Shown: positions 37,976 to 48,439, numbered from the stretch's first letter. The stretch: DNA of 61,583 nucleotides from Gilliamella sp. wkB108 (GCF_001690195.1 NZ_LZGM01000059.1:1-61583), one strand, 5' to 3'. The notes: generated from the sequence alone by a model not told the origin. Numbers and translations: made by a program.

Positions 37976-38621
37976 CGGTCATTTTCATTACTTTTTGACT
38001 ATAACGTGCAACATCATTGTCATGAGTAACAATTAAAAGTGCTGTACCTTGTTGATTGATTTCAGTTAGTAGTTGCATAATCTCTTCGGAACTTTCGTCA
38101 TCTAAATCACTGGTTGGCTCATCGGCAATAATGATCTGTGGTTTACAAATGAGGGCGCGCAATATAGCTATGCGTCGCATTTCACCACCTGACATATTGG
38201 CAGGATAAGCATCTTGTAAATAACTAATTTTGGCTTTTTCCAGCAAGCTTTGCGCATAACTTAGACATGTTTGATTTTCACGTTTAGTTAAATAAAAGGG
38301 TAAACGAATATTATCTATCGCACTTAGGTTAGGCAGTAAACTACTACCTTGAGGGATATATCCTATATGCTGATTACGAAAAGCTGAAACCTGCCGATCA
38401 TCGAGTTCAAATAAGTCTGTACCATTAATGGTGATTTTTCCCTGTGTTGGGGTGAGTAATCCTGCGATCATATTAAGTAGCGTAGTTTTACCACTGCCCG
38501 ACTTCCCCATAATGCAAATAAACTCGTTTTTCTCCATTGAAAAACTCACATTATTTACCGCCGGAAAAGTTTGTTGCCCTCGAGTATAGTCTTTACGTAG
38601 ATTTTTAACATCAAGTAACAT
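37956..38621 (-). CDS. ABC transporter ATPase (LolD/MacB type), iron operon
   Basis: A 221-residue ATPase: Walker A GKSGSGKTT, Q-loop, signature MSGGEMRRIAI, Walker B IIIADEPTSDLD. It shares a TAATG overlap with the permease gene at 38621, its obvious partner. Last gene of the operon. ATPase-permease pairs of this kind are part of the P19 systems of Campylobacter, where they aid iron uptake. Confidence 0.9.
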   Translation of the reverse strand: MLLDVKNLRKDYTRGQQTFPAVNNVSFSMEKNEFICIMGKSGSGKTTLLNMIAGLLTPTQGKITINGTDLFELDDRQVSAFRNQHIGYIPQGSSLLPNLSAIDNIRLPFYLTKRENQTCLSYAQSLLEKAKISYLQDAYPANMSGGEMRRIAILRALICKPQIIIADEPTSDLDDESSEEIMQLLTEINQQGTALLIVTHDNDVARYSQKVMKMTAGKLLS

Positions 38622-39832
38622 TATTCACCCTCCCTCAGTGTACTGTAAGTATCAAACTTGGTCATAGACAGTGCAGAGTAGATACTTGAAAGTGGCCCAA
38701 TAATTAAGGTAAGGACAAAGACAATAACGGCATAAATTATGGCATCAAATAGAGAAATATTCACACAAGGTAAACCGATCGATTGGCAAATTAATAAACT
38801 AAAGGCATAAAGTAATAGTGAGGCAATTAAAATACCAGCGATACCACCTAATGCACTAATAATCAGGGATTCACGCAATAACATTTTAACTAAAGTGAGT
38901 CTTGAAGCCCCAAGTATACGTAACAAACTAATTTCACGTTTACGTTCATTTAACATAGAAGAGAAAATCACAAAAATAACAATAATGGCAAGAAACCAAA
39001 AAATTGCCGATAAGCTATATACAATGGTTGAGAAGCTATTTAACCATTTTGAGATATTACTTAACATGCCTTTAGTCATGACAAAGTCTATCTTATAATC
39101 AATGGCATATTTTGGCATAATTTGATTTACAATATCTTTCGGTTGATAATCAGGATTCACCTTAATAAATATAGAAGAGACATAGTTAGCAAAATGATCG
39201 ACATCTCCCTCGATTAATTTGGCATCTTTCATTAATGATTGTGCAGCTTGCATGGTCATAAAAACTGAAGTATCAAACCCCATTCCGGTGCTATCCATTT
39301 TTGCTGCAATTTTAAATGGATGATTGAAGAACATAATCTCATCACCCACACCTGATGTAATTTTAGATCCAACCACGACTTGATTATCAGTAAGTGGAGC
39401 GGAAAGTTGTGACTGTAACCAAGGTTTAATCACAAAATCGCTATGTTGGTCAAAACCAATTAATTGAACTTTTGTGGTACAACAACCAGCATTGAGTGAA
39501 GCAATAAACAGTTGTGGTGAAATAGCATCAATCCCTTTGATATCTTTGATTTTATCAATTAAATCGACTTTGAGATAAAAACTGCTTGGTTCACCGCGCA
39601 ATAATGCAACTTCAAGATTTTTTTCATAACCATAAGGCACGATAAGAATGTCTGCACCAAGACGATCTGCCATGCCAGAGATACCTAAACTTAGATTTTT
39701 CATCAATACACTACCACCAAAAAGCGTGGCAGAGAAAAGCATGATAATCACGATTAAACAACAACTACGAAACGGACGCCGTTGTACATTTTTCCATGCT
39801 AAGTTCGATATTGTGATAGTTTTTTCCTGCAT
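38621..39832 (-). CDS. FtsX/MacB-type ABC permease, iron operon
   Basis: A 403-residue permease: one N-terminal span (about 20-45), a periplasmic domain, and three C-terminal spans with EISLLRILGASR (typical of FtsX/MacB coupling loop) near 300. The periplasmic part has adjacent Cys in AGCCTT near 117, which the two other permeases here lack. A 207-bp gap precedes it, the largest in the operon. Confidence 0.88.
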   Translation of the reverse strand: MQEKTITISNLAWKNVQRRPFRSCCLIVIIMLFSATLFGGSVLMKNLSLGISGMADRLGADILIVPYGYEKNLEVALLRGEPSSFYLKVDLIDKIKDIKGIDAISPQLFIASLNAGCCTTKVQLIGFDQHSDFVIKPWLQSQLSAPLTDNQVVVGSKITSGVGDEIMFFNHPFKIAAKMDSTGMGFDTSVFMTMQAAQSLMKDAKLIEGDVDHFANYVSSIFIKVNPDYQPKDIVNQIMPKYAIDYKIDFVMTKGMLSNISKWLNSFSTIVYSLSAIFWFLAIIVIFVIFSSMLNERKREISLLRILGASRLTLVKMLLRESLIISALGGIAGILIASLLLYAFSLLICQSIGLPCVNISLFDAIIYAVIVFVLTLIIGPLSSIYSALSMTKFDTYSTLREGE

Positions 39833-40039
39833 GTTTAAATCCTGTTGAGTTCTTTTTCAATCTTGCTTTTTGACCAAATAACTTTGGTTTGAGTGACTTT
39901 TTATCTTTAACTTGATTTTGCTCACAAATAACTTTGCTACTCACAAAATAGTTAGTTTAAAGATGTCGATCTTTCATCACTTTTTTAGGTTTATAAAAAA
40001 ATAACTATCAGATAAATAACTCTACCTTGTTAAACTAGA

Positions 40040-40495
40040 TTAAATCCTTTTGGATATTTTATTTAAATAATAGGTATTAATAATAGCAATCACAAATAAT
40101 ATGCCTGATATTATAACTAATGCAGGTTTAGTACCCATATTACATAACATCATTTCATTTGGGCAAACACCAATTAAAATAGTTGGGATCGCAGCACTAA
40201 ATAGTGCAATACAAGCAAGCGACATACTTAATCCTATTCGGACAAACACGGTACGCGTAAATAACATCAGTAGACCGATTAATACAATAACACTTCCGAT
40301 ACCTAATTCAGCTCTTGCTGTCCAAAAACAGGTCATAATTTTACCCGTGCCATGAGCCATTTCATGATTCATTTCACCCATTTGCATAGGCATAACATCA
40401 GATGTTGGACAAACTGGTATGATATATAAAGGTACTAAGATAAGTAATAATCCTAGTATGATAAAAAGCAGTGATGAGACGAGACGATTTTTCAT
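40040..40495 (-). CDS. DUF4418 family membrane protein
   Basis: About 151 residues from the ATG at 40495 (AAGG ahead), with four membrane spans. The pattern MTCFWTARAELGIG and the Cys residues in VCPTSD and CPNEMMLCNMG are typical of DUF4418 proteins, which occur next to metal-transport ABC genes. The longer start at 40531 lies inside the upstream ATPase gene and is not needed. Paired Cys and several Met residues (MPMQMGEMNHEM) may bind metal; this is inference. Confidence 0.8.
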   Translation of the reverse strand: MKNRLVSSLLFIILGLLLILVPLYIIPVCPTSDVMPMQMGEMNHEMAHGTGKIMTCFWTARAELGIGSVIVLIGLLMLFTRTVFVRIGLSMSLACIALFSAAIPTILIGVCPNEMMLCNMGTKPALVIISGILFVIAIINTYYLNKISKRI

Positions 40496-40517
40496 AAATT
40501 TAATGCCTTTTTCTATA

Positions 40518-41177
40518 TTAATTATTAACAAACCGAGCTACTTTACCATGCTCTAAAACTACCGTTGTTTGAGCATGTTTTGAAACTTCAGGTGAATGAG
40601 TAACCACAATAATTGTGCTTCCTTCCTCATGAAGTTGATGCAATAAATTCATGACCATCTCTTCATTCGTTTCATCTAAATTGCCGGTTGGTTCATCAGC
40701 TAAAATTAGCTTCGGATAATTAATCAACGCTCTGGCAATACAAACACGTTGTTGTTCACCACCAGAGAGTTGACGCGGTAAATGTTTAGCTCTGGCAGCC
40801 AAACCTACTCGCTCTAATGCTTGCATTGCTTCTTTTTCATCGACCATACTATGATAATATTGAGCCACCATGATATTTTCTAAGGCGGTTAAATAAGAGA
40901 CTAAATGGAATTGTTGAAATATTAATCCTATTTTATCACGGCGGATCTCTGTTAATTCTGATAATGAAAGCTGGGTAATATCTTGACCATCAAGAATTAC
41001 AGAACCTAATGAAGGTTTATCCATACAGCCAATAATATTCATTAAAGTACTCTTGCCACTGCCCGATGGCCCCATTATGGATAACCATTTTCCTTCTTCG
41101 ACAGTCAAATTTACCTCAGAAAGTGCATGCAGAGAACCATAAATTTTAGACACATTATTTACTTCAAGTATATTCAT
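40518..41177 (-). CDS. ABC transporter ATPase (LolD/MacB type), iron operon
   Basis: A 219-residue ATPase: Walker A GPSGSGKST, signature LSGGEQQRVCIA, Walker B LILADEPTGNLD. It is likely to pair with the two permeases upstream (41188, 42348), which are 10 bases apart from it and from each other. Confidence 0.92.
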   Translation of the reverse strand: MNILEVNNVSKIYGSLHALSEVNLTVEEGKWLSIMGPSGSGKSTLMNIIGCMDKPSLGSVILDGQDITQLSLSELTEIRRDKIGLIFQQFHLVSYLTALENIMVAQYYHSMVDEKEAMQALERVGLAARAKHLPRQLSGGEQQRVCIARALINYPKLILADEPTGNLDETNEEMVMNLLHQLHEEGSTIIVVTHSPEVSKHAQTTVVLEHGKVARFVNN

Positions 41178-41187
41178 TCTTTATATC

Positions 41188-42333
41188 CTATTCGCCACGC
41201 AAGACTAACGCAGGTTCTACTTCAACCGCCCGTTTGACTGGAATTAAACAGGCAATAACCGTTACTACTGCTGAAATAACAATAGTGATTGGTATTAAAT
41301 AAAATTCTATGATTATTGAACGACCAAAAACATTGGCGCTAATGACTTGAGCAAAAATAAGCCCACAAAAAGCACCAATGGTACCACCGATAATACCTAA
41401 CACTAATCCTTCAGCCAAAAACTCTTTAGCAATACTCTTATTATTTGCGCCAATGGCTTTTTTAAGGCCTATCTCTTTTCGACGTTCCATAACCACTGTC
41501 ATCATGGTAGTTGCTACACAAATCATGGTTAACACTAATACCACTAATGTGACTAAGTAAAGAAGTGATGAGAGTTTACCTAATACCGATGTTTCAGATT
41601 GGGTAACCCATTTAATTAAATGGGGTTCAATCGTTGTTAAATTAGCGTTTATAGTTTCAATATATTGCTTTAATTCTGCTTCGGTAGCGGTAATGCTCAC
41701 TTCCACTACTTCGGCTTGATCACTCTCTTCAAGGAGCTGTTCTAAATCGTGTAGGTTGATAAAAATAAAATTATCTTCACTGCGACCTGTTTTAACAATA
41801 CCAGTGATTTTCATCTCTTCTTCAAAGCGAGAATCTTGTTTAGATTTACCCGAAATTGAAACAGTACTACCAATATTTAACATCGCAAAATTGGCAATAT
41901 CGATACCAATCATAATTTCATGCGGATTTTGTGGTAATGAACCTTCAATTTGCCAATATGGACTTGTTTTTGTTACTTGATTAAAATCGGTACCAACAAT
42001 AGTATAAGGATGTTGATTACTGCGAATAGTGTCATAACGAAACGGTGTCACCCCTAATATTTTATTTTGTGGTAATAAACTGACCGCCTTTTTAACTTCT
42101 GCCATATCCATAGTGGGTTGATTATTGGTTGGCATAAATAACACATTAGCACCATAAGAACGGAACTCTTGCCCCATTTGCCGAGGAATATCATAACAGA
42201 GGGTTACCATACCAAGTAATACTGTTGCACCAATTGCCACACCGAGTAAAGCAACGGCAATACGTGAACGGCGACGAATCAGTGAGCTAAGAATCGTTTT
42301 AATAATAAAACGGCGATTTTTATTTATGATCAT
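41188..42333 (-). CDS. FtsX/MacB-type ABC permease, iron operon
   Basis: A 381-residue permease with an N-terminal span, periplasmic domain, and three C-terminal spans with the block MERRKEIGLKKAIGANN near 285. It is related to the next gene and probably forms a heterodimer with it. Confidence 0.9.
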   Translation of the reverse strand: MIINKNRRFIIKTILSSLIRRRSRIAVALLGVAIGATVLLGMVTLCYDIPRQMGQEFRSYGANVLFMPTNNQPTMDMAEVKKAVSLLPQNKILGVTPFRYDTIRSNQHPYTIVGTDFNQVTKTSPYWQIEGSLPQNPHEIMIGIDIANFAMLNIGSTVSISGKSKQDSRFEEEMKITGIVKTGRSEDNFIFINLHDLEQLLEESDQAEVVEVSITATEAELKQYIETINANLTTIEPHLIKWVTQSETSVLGKLSSLLYLVTLVVLVLTMICVATTMMTVVMERRKEIGLKKAIGANNKSIAKEFLAEGLVLGIIGGTIGAFCGLIFAQVISANVFGRSIIIEFYLIPITIVISAVVTVIACLIPVKRAVEVEPALVLRGE

Positions 42334-42347
42334 ATCTGCCTTCCAGT

Positions 42348-43634
42348 TTATCGTCCGTGCAACACATCAGTTGGACGCAAAAACATCATCATTCGTAGTG
42401 CGGGTAAACTACCTAACAGAGTAATTAAAAATACCATGATGATCACCAGTGGGATAATGACCATTTTCGGTTCAATAAATGAGCCAAATACGGTATGCCC
42501 AATAATTTGTGCAAATCCAAGTCCAATAAAATAACCAAAAATACCTCCAACAAAGGCTATAACAAGTATTTCAGTTAATACCAGTAATGCAACTGAGGTA
42601 TTGGTTGCCCCAAGTGCTTTTAATAAACCAATTTCAGTACTGCGTTCAATAACATTGGCTGTCACTAAATTCGAAATAGCTAGCGCGGAACAAACCAATG
42701 ATAAAATAGTTAATAACAACATTAATAACTGAGTTTTTTGTAATATTGAGCCTTCTGATTCAGCGACTTGCATTATTGCCTTGACTCGTACATCAGGCAT
42801 TAACTCCTCTAACTGATAAGCAATTGAGCTAATATAAGCGGTGCAATACCATGTATCCCATTCCGTCCTTGATAAACTGTTAGGATCTTGAGCCGCTTTT
42901 CGCGCTAATTCATTTTCCGGCGTAGTCAATGCGCTAACTTCAACCCGTTCAACTAATCCTGCTTTATTCGCCAGTCGTTGTGCCACCGGTAGAGAGACAA
43001 ATAGTTGTAAGTCTTCCGCACCACCGCTATGAAAAATATTATTCACTGTTAATGTGATTGTTTCATTAGTTTGTGGGGAAGTTAATGCAATGCTATCTCC
43101 TATTTTTAAGTGCCATTGATTGGCGACAGTTTCACCCACCATTACACCTTGTAGGTTATCATCGGTCATTTTATTACCGTCAATTGTCCACCATGATTTC
43201 ATGGCCAACATACCTGTATCAACCTCATCACCGGTTGGAATATTCAGGTGTTTATTAAACCAAGTACCCACAACAGTTATAGGTTTATCATTAAATGTAG
43301 CTTGAGTGGTGAGATAAGGCGCAAAATCAACAATATTGTAGGCCCAGAAGATCATCTTAATTTTGACTAAATCATCTTCTTTTATAAATTGCATTGTTTG
43401 CTGTTTGTCACTATTGTCCAGTTGGTACATTTCATTTACCAATGCGGTACCCTTTGGCACAATATTTAAATTCGCACCGTAAGCTTTTAGTTCTTGGTTA
43501 ACTTTATCACCTACATCAAACATCACATTTAACATAGCTGTTGCTAAAGACACACCTAAAGCGACCGTAACAGCAATTAAAACGAGTTTCTTTTTTTGCC
43601 GAACTAATACACTTAGTAACATTCTACGAAACAT
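42348..43634 (-). CDS. FtsX/MacB-type ABC permease, iron operon
   Basis: A 428-residue permease; coupling block ERSTEIGLLKALGATN near 335. The topology is one span, a long periplasmic domain (about 45-295), then three spans. Fourteen bases separate it from the next permease gene. It corresponds to the permease of the Campylobacter P19 locus. Confidence 0.9.
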   Translation of the reverse strand: MFRRMLLSVLVRQKKKLVLIAVTVALGVSLATAMLNVMFDVGDKVNQELKAYGANLNIVPKGTALVNEMYQLDNSDKQQTMQFIKEDDLVKIKMIFWAYNIVDFAPYLTTQATFNDKPITVVGTWFNKHLNIPTGDEVDTGMLAMKSWWTIDGNKMTDDNLQGVMVGETVANQWHLKIGDSIALTSPQTNETITLTVNNIFHSGGAEDLQLFVSLPVAQRLANKAGLVERVEVSALTTPENELARKAAQDPNSLSRTEWDTWYCTAYISSIAYQLEELMPDVRVKAIMQVAESEGSILQKTQLLMLLLTILSLVCSALAISNLVTANVIERSTEIGLLKALGATNTSVALLVLTEILVIAFVGGIFGYFIGLGFAQIIGHTVFGSFIEPKMVIIPLVIIMVFLITLLGSLPALRMMMFLRPTDVLHGR

Positions 43635-43658
43635 AACTTTCTCACTTATATTACGCTT

Positions 43659-44909
43659 TTATTTGAAGCGATTTTTCTCAGCTTCAAGATGAGCAGGCCT
43701 AATCACCATGCTTCCTTCAATAATTTCAAATTTAAGTGGTACCGGATTACAGCCGCCAGGAAATCCGATAGTTGCAATATTCATGACCACATCACATAAA
43801 ATACAAACGACTTGATCGCCTCGTTGATAATAACCAGTGGCACCACAAATATCACAGGCATCAAGCCCAACACCGTATGCATTTTCACTCTTTTTGATAA
43901 TAATAAAACGAACTACCGTGCCATCTGAGGCTTCATAGCCATAGCGATGCAAATTACCGTCATTGACCTTATCAAGAGGGATGACAATTAAGCCATCGGC
44001 ATTAGGTGAAATCGGTTCTGCAGGAGTCAGTTCTACCCCTTTTTCGAAAATATAACGCGCCCGCGTTACTGTATAAGCAGTAATTGCCAGACCAGCAAAC
44101 ACTAAAAGTGAAGTTCGTCTGTCTTTGCGTAGTTGTGCTTTCATCTTGCGGACTTTGGCCGGATTACTACCAACCAATGAAGTCGTTTTAGATTTAATAT
44201 ATAAAACAAGTGCTAAAAACAGCACAATTGCCATGAAAATAAAGATAAAGAAATTAACATGACCTAAAATAAAAATAACCAGCTCCATCATCCATGCTTG
44301 TGATGAAATAAAACGTCTTACAATGAAGATTTGCAGGATATTTATGCTATTTTGAATAGTAAATATAATCAGGGAAAGAGTAGCAATCGCCAAAACAAAT
44401 TTATCGGCTAATCGGTCACAAATTCGATAAGTAAATAGTCCAATTAATAAAATGACAATTAAAGCAAAGCCATAACCAACACATTTAAACAGATAGTCAT
44501 TATTGAAAATGGTGTCCATACCAACAGCAAATTCAAATGGATAAAGCATGATATTTGGTAGACACTGTGCAATGACTAATCCAATACTTATAGTAGATAA
44601 TAAAATAAACAGAAATTTCCAAAAGCGATTAGGGAAAATTTTTAACATCCAGATACTAATCAATAATGGAACAGACACTATCACCCAAGGGATGATGACA
44701 CCAAGATCATAAAATTCACGTACAGCAAAACCGGTATTACGTTTTAAAATTGCATAAATCAGTGCCGCAATAAAACCTAATACCAAACCAATGATCACTA
44801 TTTTTTTACTATCACTTGCATTTAATTTGGATATTACTGCCCAAAGTAGCGCAACAATGATTACAGGTATAAAAGTATTGTCGGTGATCTTGATAAGATA
44901 TTGAAGCAT
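43659..44909 (-). CDS. DUF2318-type Fe-S membrane protein, iron operon
   Basis: A 416-residue protein: about eight membrane spans (1-255), another span near 268-285, then a DUF2318 domain with two pairs of Cys (CDICG and CILCD near 355-370) and a further Cys in GGCNP. Such a protein stands next to P19 and FTR1 in Campylobacter and related systems, where an electron or metal relay role is assumed. The Cys set suggests an Fe-S or metal centre in the periplasm. Confidence 0.85.
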   Translation of the reverse strand: MLQYLIKITDNTFIPVIIVALLWAVISKLNASDSKKIVIIGLVLGFIAALIYAILKRNTGFAVREFYDLGVIIPWVIVSVPLLISIWMLKIFPNRFWKFLFILLSTISIGLVIAQCLPNIMLYPFEFAVGMDTIFNNDYLFKCVGYGFALIVILLIGLFTYRICDRLADKFVLAIATLSLIIFTIQNSINILQIFIVRRFISSQAWMMELVIFILGHVNFFIFIFMAIVLFLALVLYIKSKTTSLVGSNPAKVRKMKAQLRKDRRTSLLVFAGLAITAYTVTRARYIFEKGVELTPAEPISPNADGLIVIPLDKVNDGNLHRYGYEASDGTVVRFIIIKKSENAYGVGLDACDICGATGYYQRGDQVVCILCDVVMNIATIGFPGGCNPVPLKFEIIEGSMVIRPAHLEAEKNRFK

Positions 44910-44991
44910 AATGATTGACCAGTTATTGCCGTATATGATTGGCGAGTTTGATACCCGCCAATATTTGTAATATTTTTATGTAACGCGATGA

Positions 44992-45558
44992 TTACCATGC
45001 ACGTGGAACGTAATTAAAGTCCCAAGAAACAGTAATTGGTTTAGTCCAGAAACGACCTTCAACACCAGTTTCTTTATCTACGTGTAATAAATAACCTTGT
45101 TTTTCTGGATTTTCAATAGTAAATGTAACTTTGTATTTACCAGCACCATCTAATTTAATATTGTTACCATAGTGAGGACCGTCAGAAGCATTCATAGGCA
45201 TGAAGTTACCTTCGATCGCTTTTTTACTACCTTCTTTTAGGATCTGATATTTAACGGTTAAATAAGGTACAAATTCACCAACCCCATAACCTAGATTATT
45301 GCCTTCAGCAGCTGAGATATCTGCTTCAATATGCATATCTGATTTTGATGCAGGTAATCCACCCATTCCAGCAGGCTCCATATCAACAGGTTGGAAATAA
45401 ACCGCACCAATATGTAATGGACCAACAGTTACTTCATCACCAATAGGGAACTCTTCAAAACCTTTTTGTTCTCCTGGTGCCGGCGCAGGAGCAGCATAAG
45501 CAAATGAAGATAATGCTAATATTGATGAGATCCCTGCTGTTAATACTAATTTTTTCAT
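44992..45558 (-). CDS. P19/Tpd-type periplasmic iron-binding protein
   Basis: A 188-residue protein: signal peptide MKKLVLTAGISSILALSSFAYA, then the family blocks HIGAVYFQPVDMEPAGMGG and SDMHIEADI, and GPHYGNNIKL. The Met and two His residues are those used for the copper/iron site in P19. It supports ferric/ferrous iron uptake with the FTR1 permease encoded just upstream. Confidence 0.93.
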   Translation of the reverse strand: MKKLVLTAGISSILALSSFAYAAPAPAPGEQKGFEEFPIGDEVTVGPLHIGAVYFQPVDMEPAGMGGLPASKSDMHIEADISAAEGNNLGYGVGEFVPYLTVKYQILKEGSKKAIEGNFMPMNASDGPHYGNNIKLDGAGKYKVTFTIENPEKQGYLLHVDKETGVEGRFWTKPITVSWDFNYVPRAW

Positions 45559-45692
45559 TGAAAACTCCTCTACTTTTTTAGTTAACTACTTAAGACTTTT
45601 TTTATAATTACTACTTTTTTACGAGTAAATTAGTTTTTAGATGTTAACCGAAAAAAATTCAGGCAACATCTTAACTAAAATTTAATGATTTA

Positions 45693-46889
45693 TTAACTAC
45701 TTTTTTTTCTGTGTTTCACTTTTAAATACACCACAGAAATTACCACAATTAATACCATAAACAGTTGTGGAATTAATGTTTCAACAGTTGGATAAATGCC
45801 TAAAATATCAACTGAACGGACAAAATCAACTGGGGTGACAGGAATAATATCCGCTTCTTGTAACTCTTTCACACCACCACCGGCAAAAGCAATCGCCATA
45901 ATATACATTAATGCACTAGTACCAATGAAGAATGGTTTAATTGGTAATTTCATCGTACCAAAACGGATCAGGATAAAGATAATTGCTAGCACCACACAGC
46001 CTACACCTAAACCATACCACACCATGTCCATATGCTCTTTAGCCTCAGCCAGCATTGCTTGATAGAATAAGATAGTTTCAGCACCTTCGCGGAACACCGC
46101 TAAGAAAGCGGCAAAACCTAAAGCAAAACTACTTCCCGATGAGACAGCAGACTGCACCTTACCTTCAACATAGCTCTTCCATGCCTCTGCTTCAGCTTTG
46201 GAAAACATCCAGTTACTAACAAAAAATAGTACGACCGTGGCAAGCAACATTGCTCCACCTTCGAGCATCTCTTGATTAGCACCGCTAATATCAAAAAGAG
46301 TATGCAGTGCAATCGCCATTAAAATGCTAGCAAATATTGCTACTAGTGAACTCAAATAAACCATTTTTACCATTGGCATATTACCAGAACGTACCAAGTA
46401 AGCTGAAATTGCAGCTATAACTAATATGGCTTCTAATCCTTCCCGGAATATAATGATGAATGAAGCTAATAAAACACTCCAACCACTCTCTTTTTTACCA
46501 TCTAATTCGTTAGCATCTTCGTGTAACATTTTTATAATAGTATCAATTTCAGCCCGAACTACTTTATTTGATGCGCCATCAGTCATGAGCCGTTTTATTT
46601 TGGCAAACTGGTATTCCGTATCTGTACCACGCTTACCCGAAATATAAGACATGACCGCACGTTCAACACCATGCTTTTCATAAAAACCAAAATAAGCCTC
46701 ATTGACCCGCGCTTTAGCTTTTTCACTGTCTTTCATAAAATAGATGTCATACGAATCATTTAAGATCACTTCCATCTCATCAATGATTGCATTCCAACTA
46801 TCATATTTTTTCTGGGTCGCATTCGATGGGGATGCAAAAGCCATTAAACTGGCAATAAGTAGTAATGATATAGTTAGAAATCGTTTCAC
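45693..46889 (-). CDS. FTR1-family high-affinity iron permease
   Basis: A 398-residue protein: signal peptide, periplasmic helical domain (about 25-130), then seven membrane spans. Both iron-transport motifs are present: FREGLE near 147 and FREGAE near 268 (REXXE). It is of the FetM/EfeU type and is coupled with the P19 gene 134 bases downstream. The gap of 134 bases may allow a second promoter. Confidence 0.93.
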   Translation of the reverse strand: MKRFLTISLLLIASLMAFASPSNATQKKYDSWNAIIDEMEVILNDSYDIYFMKDSEKAKARVNEAYFGFYEKHGVERAVMSYISGKRGTDTEYQFAKIKRLMTDGASNKVVRAEIDTIIKMLHEDANELDGKKESGWSVLLASFIIIFREGLEAILVIAAISAYLVRSGNMPMVKMVYLSSLVAIFASILMAIALHTLFDISGANQEMLEGGAMLLATVVLFFVSNWMFSKAEAEAWKSYVEGKVQSAVSSGSSFALGFAAFLAVFREGAETILFYQAMLAEAKEHMDMVWYGLGVGCVVLAIIFILIRFGTMKLPIKPFFIGTSALMYIMAIAFAGGGVKELQEADIIPVTPVDFVRSVDILGIYPTVETLIPQLFMVLIVVISVVYLKVKHRKKSS

Positions 46890-46900
46890 GCCGCAACCCC

Positions 46901-47539
46901 TTATTTTCCTAATAGCATTAATCCAATTGGTTGACTATTTTCAGGCAACTGTAACTCTTGGACGATAACTTCTGGTTTAATAGAATGGATATATCTAGCA
47001 CTTAATTTTAGTGATGCGGCAACAAGATAAACATTCTGACTCATTGCACCAACTGCTATTTGCCTAAATTGATTTGCTTGTTCAGGAGAGAGATCGGTAA
47101 GTGCATTGGTATCGGGAATAAATATCAAAGAATATGCTGCACGCTTAGTAAAATTCTGCATGCCAATGTCAGCGCGAATATCTTTATTGGTGATCTCACG
47201 CAAATAATGTCCTTCCCATTCATATAAAAAGACACCTTTTTCACCGGCAACATAAATACGTACATAGGGCGGTTTACCATTTGCCATTGGCACTGTCCAA
47301 CCGGTTTTACCACGATTTAGACCACTGGCAGCCCAAAGAATCGTTGAAAGTTCATCATCAGAAACTTTGCCGGCAGGAAATCCGCCACCTGGAGTTGACG
47401 CTCGTTTTTTCAAACTTTCTAATAGGCTCATCCCATCTTTAGTTTGAGGTGTCGGTAATGAAATATCGGCATAACATAAAGATAAAGAAAATAGTGATGA
47501 AAATAGAATGATAACTAAATTCCGCATAAGATACGGCAT
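46901..47539 (-). CDS. SagB/ThcOx-type nitroreductase-like protein, secreted
   Basis: A 212-residue protein with an N-terminal signal (LVIILFSSLFSLSLCYA) and a nitroreductase/SagB fold: ILWAASGLNR near 67, GQ-type AVGAMSQNVYLVAASLKL near 165. The fold normally binds FMN, but export of an FMN enzyme is unusual. It is the first gene of the iron operon, 11 bases before FTR1, with a Fur box about 71 bases upstream. A role in reducing ferric iron is a guess. Confidence 0.8.
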   Translation of the reverse strand: MPYLMRNLVIILFSSLFSLSLCYADISLPTPQTKDGMSLLESLKKRASTPGGGFPAGKVSDDELSTILWAASGLNRGKTGWTVPMANGKPPYVRIYVAGEKGVFLYEWEGHYLREITNKDIRADIGMQNFTKRAAYSLIFIPDTNALTDLSPEQANQFRQIAVGAMSQNVYLVAASLKLSARYIHSIKPEVIVQELQLPENSQPIGLMLLGK

Positions 47540-47609
47540 AGTTCACCTCTAACATTTTTGTAACAATAGCCATATCTTATTGCTAATGATCACAATTATC
47601 AACATCAAA

Positions 47610-47624
47610 TAATAATAATTATCA
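47610..47624. promoter_or_regulatory. Fur box of the iron operon
   Basis: TAATAATAATTATCA matches the 7-1-7 Fur consensus TGATAATAATTATCA at 14 of 15 positions. It lies 71 bases before the first gene of the operon and explains iron control. The other 400 bases to 48031 show no gene. Confidence 0.85.
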
Positions 47625-48031
47625 TTTGATGAGCAATTCACCAACATTTTCGCTAATTTTTGTTAAATAACCACACGAATTGGTAAGGATTTACACAGCT
47701 TTTTACAAATTTTTATGGGTGTAGTTACATCAAGTGATCATCTTCTGTAATAAAAATACCCATTAAAATGGTTATCATCATTGACATAAGATATAAGTTT
47801 CAGATGATAGGTTATTCACTGTTATTTAATTGATATATTGCCGTTTATTGCCTGCTTCATTGATTAATCTTGATGACTAATAATAAGCCGGGTTACCTTT
47901 GGATGATTATTGATTAATGAAAGTGAAAAGTTTGTCATATTTAATTAGTAGTTGTTTTAATTCTATCGATAGACATGATGAATTTTAAAACTGTATAATT
48001 ATTAGCAAATTATTTGAAGTGTTATATTCAC

Positions 48032-48439
48032 ATGATAAGTATCATTCGATTGTTTGTTTTATTGATTATTTTTCCTTTTGTACACGCTGCTTATGCATCA
48101 TATGTAAATACCTGTCTATTAACAGGAGAGTTATTAGAGGCACCTGCTATCATGATTAAATCAATCAATCGTGTCGATAATAGCGGTGAGATTATGGCTA
48201 ATTCTGAATATGAAACCAGTGATTTTGAATTAAAGCTTTGGATCACAGAGTCAAAGATAGCAGGACGCGCTGATAGTGGTTGTCAGTTACCCAATCATCA
48301 GCCCTATGAGCTATTAATTACGTTAGCTAACGCTTATGAATTAACTGATGCAAAAAAAGGTGATCAGATTAAATTATTACATATCATTAAAAATAGTAGT
48401 CATTCGCCAACCAACGAAGAGTATATTTTACAACAATAA
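48032..48439 (+). CDS. Small secreted protein, paralogue 1
   Basis: About 135 residues from the ATG at 48032: signal peptide MISIIRLFVLLIIFPFVHAAYA, then NTCLLTGELLEAP and later SKIAGRADSGCQLPNHQPYEL. The two Cys could form a disulfide. It has a tandem paralogue 180 bases downstream. No family recognised; a periplasmic or surface role is likely. Confidence 0.7.
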   Translation: MISIIRLFVLLIIFPFVHAAYASYVNTCLLTGELLEAPAIMIKSINRVDNSGEIMANSEYETSDFELKLWITESKIAGRADSGCQLPNHQPYELLITLANAYELTDAKKGDQIKLLHIIKNSSHSPTNEEYILQQ

